Shown: positions 63,322 through 64,000 of the stretch, piece after piece
Numbering within the stretch: the stretch's first letter is position 1
Layout: each line of letters opens with the position of its first letter
Assembly: GCF_030409685.1 (NCBI RefSeq)
Contig: NZ_JAUFQJ010000008.1
Location: forward strand, 248,001-312,000
Source: Ferruginibacter paludis
GTDB lineage: Bacteria > Bacteroidota > Bacteroidia > Chitinophagales > Chitinophagaceae
Length of the DNA: 64,000 nt
Direction of reading: 5' to 3'
The notes under the pieces: generated by a model
What the model was told of the DNA's origin: nothing
Databases searched by the model: none
What the model saw: only the letters and a program-made list of their open reading frames with translations
Translations under genes and position numbers: made by a program

Positions 63322-64000
63322 TTATTGCTTAATGAGTTTCTTTGTAAACCTGTTTGCTCCTTCTTCAACACTAAAGATGTAAATCCCCTTAGCTAAAGTA
63401 GCAACGCTGATAGTTGTTTTAGCCGAATTAAAAGTGGATGTGTATACTTTACTACCGGATACATTGTAGATATTGATTGTTTTCAGCGTTGCCGATTTTA
63501 ATGTTGACGCACATTCAATTGTAACATTCGATTGCATCGGGTTGGGATAGATATTTACCCCAATAACCGGTTTTGCGACCGCTATCGTATCCACGGTAAT
63601 TACGGGGCTGGCTTGTACCAATGTGCTATCGCATGCAAACGATGTTAAGAATGAATTGCGGATGTTATCCTTTTCAAACAAGGCACGCATTCTCGCTTTC
63701 TGGCCGTTTGTAAAAAGGCTCATACAGGCATCATTTGCAAAATCCATAAAGTTCATGAACATGTCCCCATTACCATCAGGCGAGCAATTGGATACATGTG
63801 GAAATGATGGGCAGCCATAATTATAATACTGTTGAGTCGGTGTATCATCTACTTCATCCGAACCGCAGACTGCATCGCCCCATACATGCTTTAATCCAAG
63901 CCAGTGACCGGTTTCATGAGTAGCTGTTCTCCCTTTATCATAGGGCGAACGTACATTGCCGGTACTCCCAAAAACGTCATACGCAACCACCACTCCATCT
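63322..64000 (-). CDS. M43-type zinc metalloprotease with T9SS type A sorting domain, 5' end cut by window
   Basis: The minus-strand frame is open through base 64000, so the N-terminus with its signal and propeptide lies outside. The visible part has the M43/pappalysin zinc motif [11 protein letters not shown] (HExxHxxGxxH), then [14 protein letters not shown], then [19 protein letters not shown] (Met-turn region). The last 75 residues ([36 protein letters not shown]) form a T9SS type A sorting domain. So the protein is an exported protease attached or released at the cell surface. Its substrates are unknown. Confidence 0.9.
   Translation of the reverse strand, partial: DGVVVAYDVFGSTGNVRSPYDKGRTATHETGHWLGLKHVWGDAVCGSDEVDDTPTQQYYNYGCPSFPHVSNCSPDGNGDMFMNFMDFANDACMSLFTNGQKARMRALFEKDNIRNSFLTSFACDSTLVQASPVITVDTIAVAKPVIGVNIYPNPMQSNVTIECASTLKSATLKTINIYNVSGSKVYTSTFNSAKTTISVATLAKGIYIFSVEEGANRFTKKLIKQ

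Overview
The window looks like chromosomal DNA of a Bacteroidota bacterium, most likely family Chitinophagaceae. I infer this from the type IX secretion sorting domains at the C-termini of secreted proteins (12666-14630 and the partial gene at 63322), lipoproteins with Bacteroidota-type signal peptides, SusD-free carbohydrate-active enzymes, a TTG/TAnnnTTTG-like promoter, and abundant periplasmic-TPR histidine kinases. I found no rRNA, tRNA, CRISPR array, integrase or transposase gene, so nothing marks this as a plasmid or prophage. Where the longest reading frame begins upstream of a clear signal peptide or domain, I moved the start to the internal ATG and say so.

Region 1 (1-23412) is mostly ordinary metabolism and surface biology. 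It holds a truncated PQQ-type sugar dehydrogenase lipoprotein, an AraC regulator, a SAM methyltransferase and a ferritin-like protein. A minus-strand carbohydrate/ester cluster follows (sugar-phosphate isomerase-like protein, aldo/keto reductase, fused alpha/beta hydrolase-SGNH esterase), then an ABC exporter and T9SS-targeted and lipoprotein surface proteins. The region ends with a flavin monooxygenase, the three-domain NHEJ ligase LigD, a type-B carboxylesterase and a GH42 beta-galactosidase. A 115-bp palindromic MITE-like element lies just after ligD.

Region 2 (23814-56507) is the striking part. Ten plus-strand histidine kinase genes and one decayed kinase remnant lie within 31 kb. Nine kinases share an almost identical HisKA/HATPase transmitter (H-box HEIQNPLNF, N-box, DNGNGIP, FTTKPTGQGTGLGL) behind different sensors: periplasmic TPRs with one TM, a CBM-like cap plus TPRs, cytoplasmic TPRs, a 7TM-DISM-like receptor, a 4TM module, and a 1865-residue protein with eight tandem GAF-like modules. 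The tenth has the unrelated HisKA_2 transmitter. A FIST sensory protein precedes the giant kinase. Only the last kinase (53695-55074) has response regulators beside it: a stand-alone receiver and a receiver fused to a class III nucleotide cyclase. The reading I favour, as inference, is a many-input phosphorelay converging on receiver/cyclic-nucleotide output. A divergent neighbour encodes an HD phosphohydrolase fused to a Pycsar-effector-like (PycTM) membrane domain, which could answer to or turn over a cyclic nucleotide.

Region 3 (56508-64000) returns to single genes. It holds a tandem universal stress protein, a DUF2752-TM2 membrane pair, a B12-binding-type radical SAM enzyme with a CX4CX2C cluster motif, small secreted proteins including DUF4197, a FAD-dependent amine oxidase, and a 5'-truncated M43 metalloprotease with a T9SS sorting tail.
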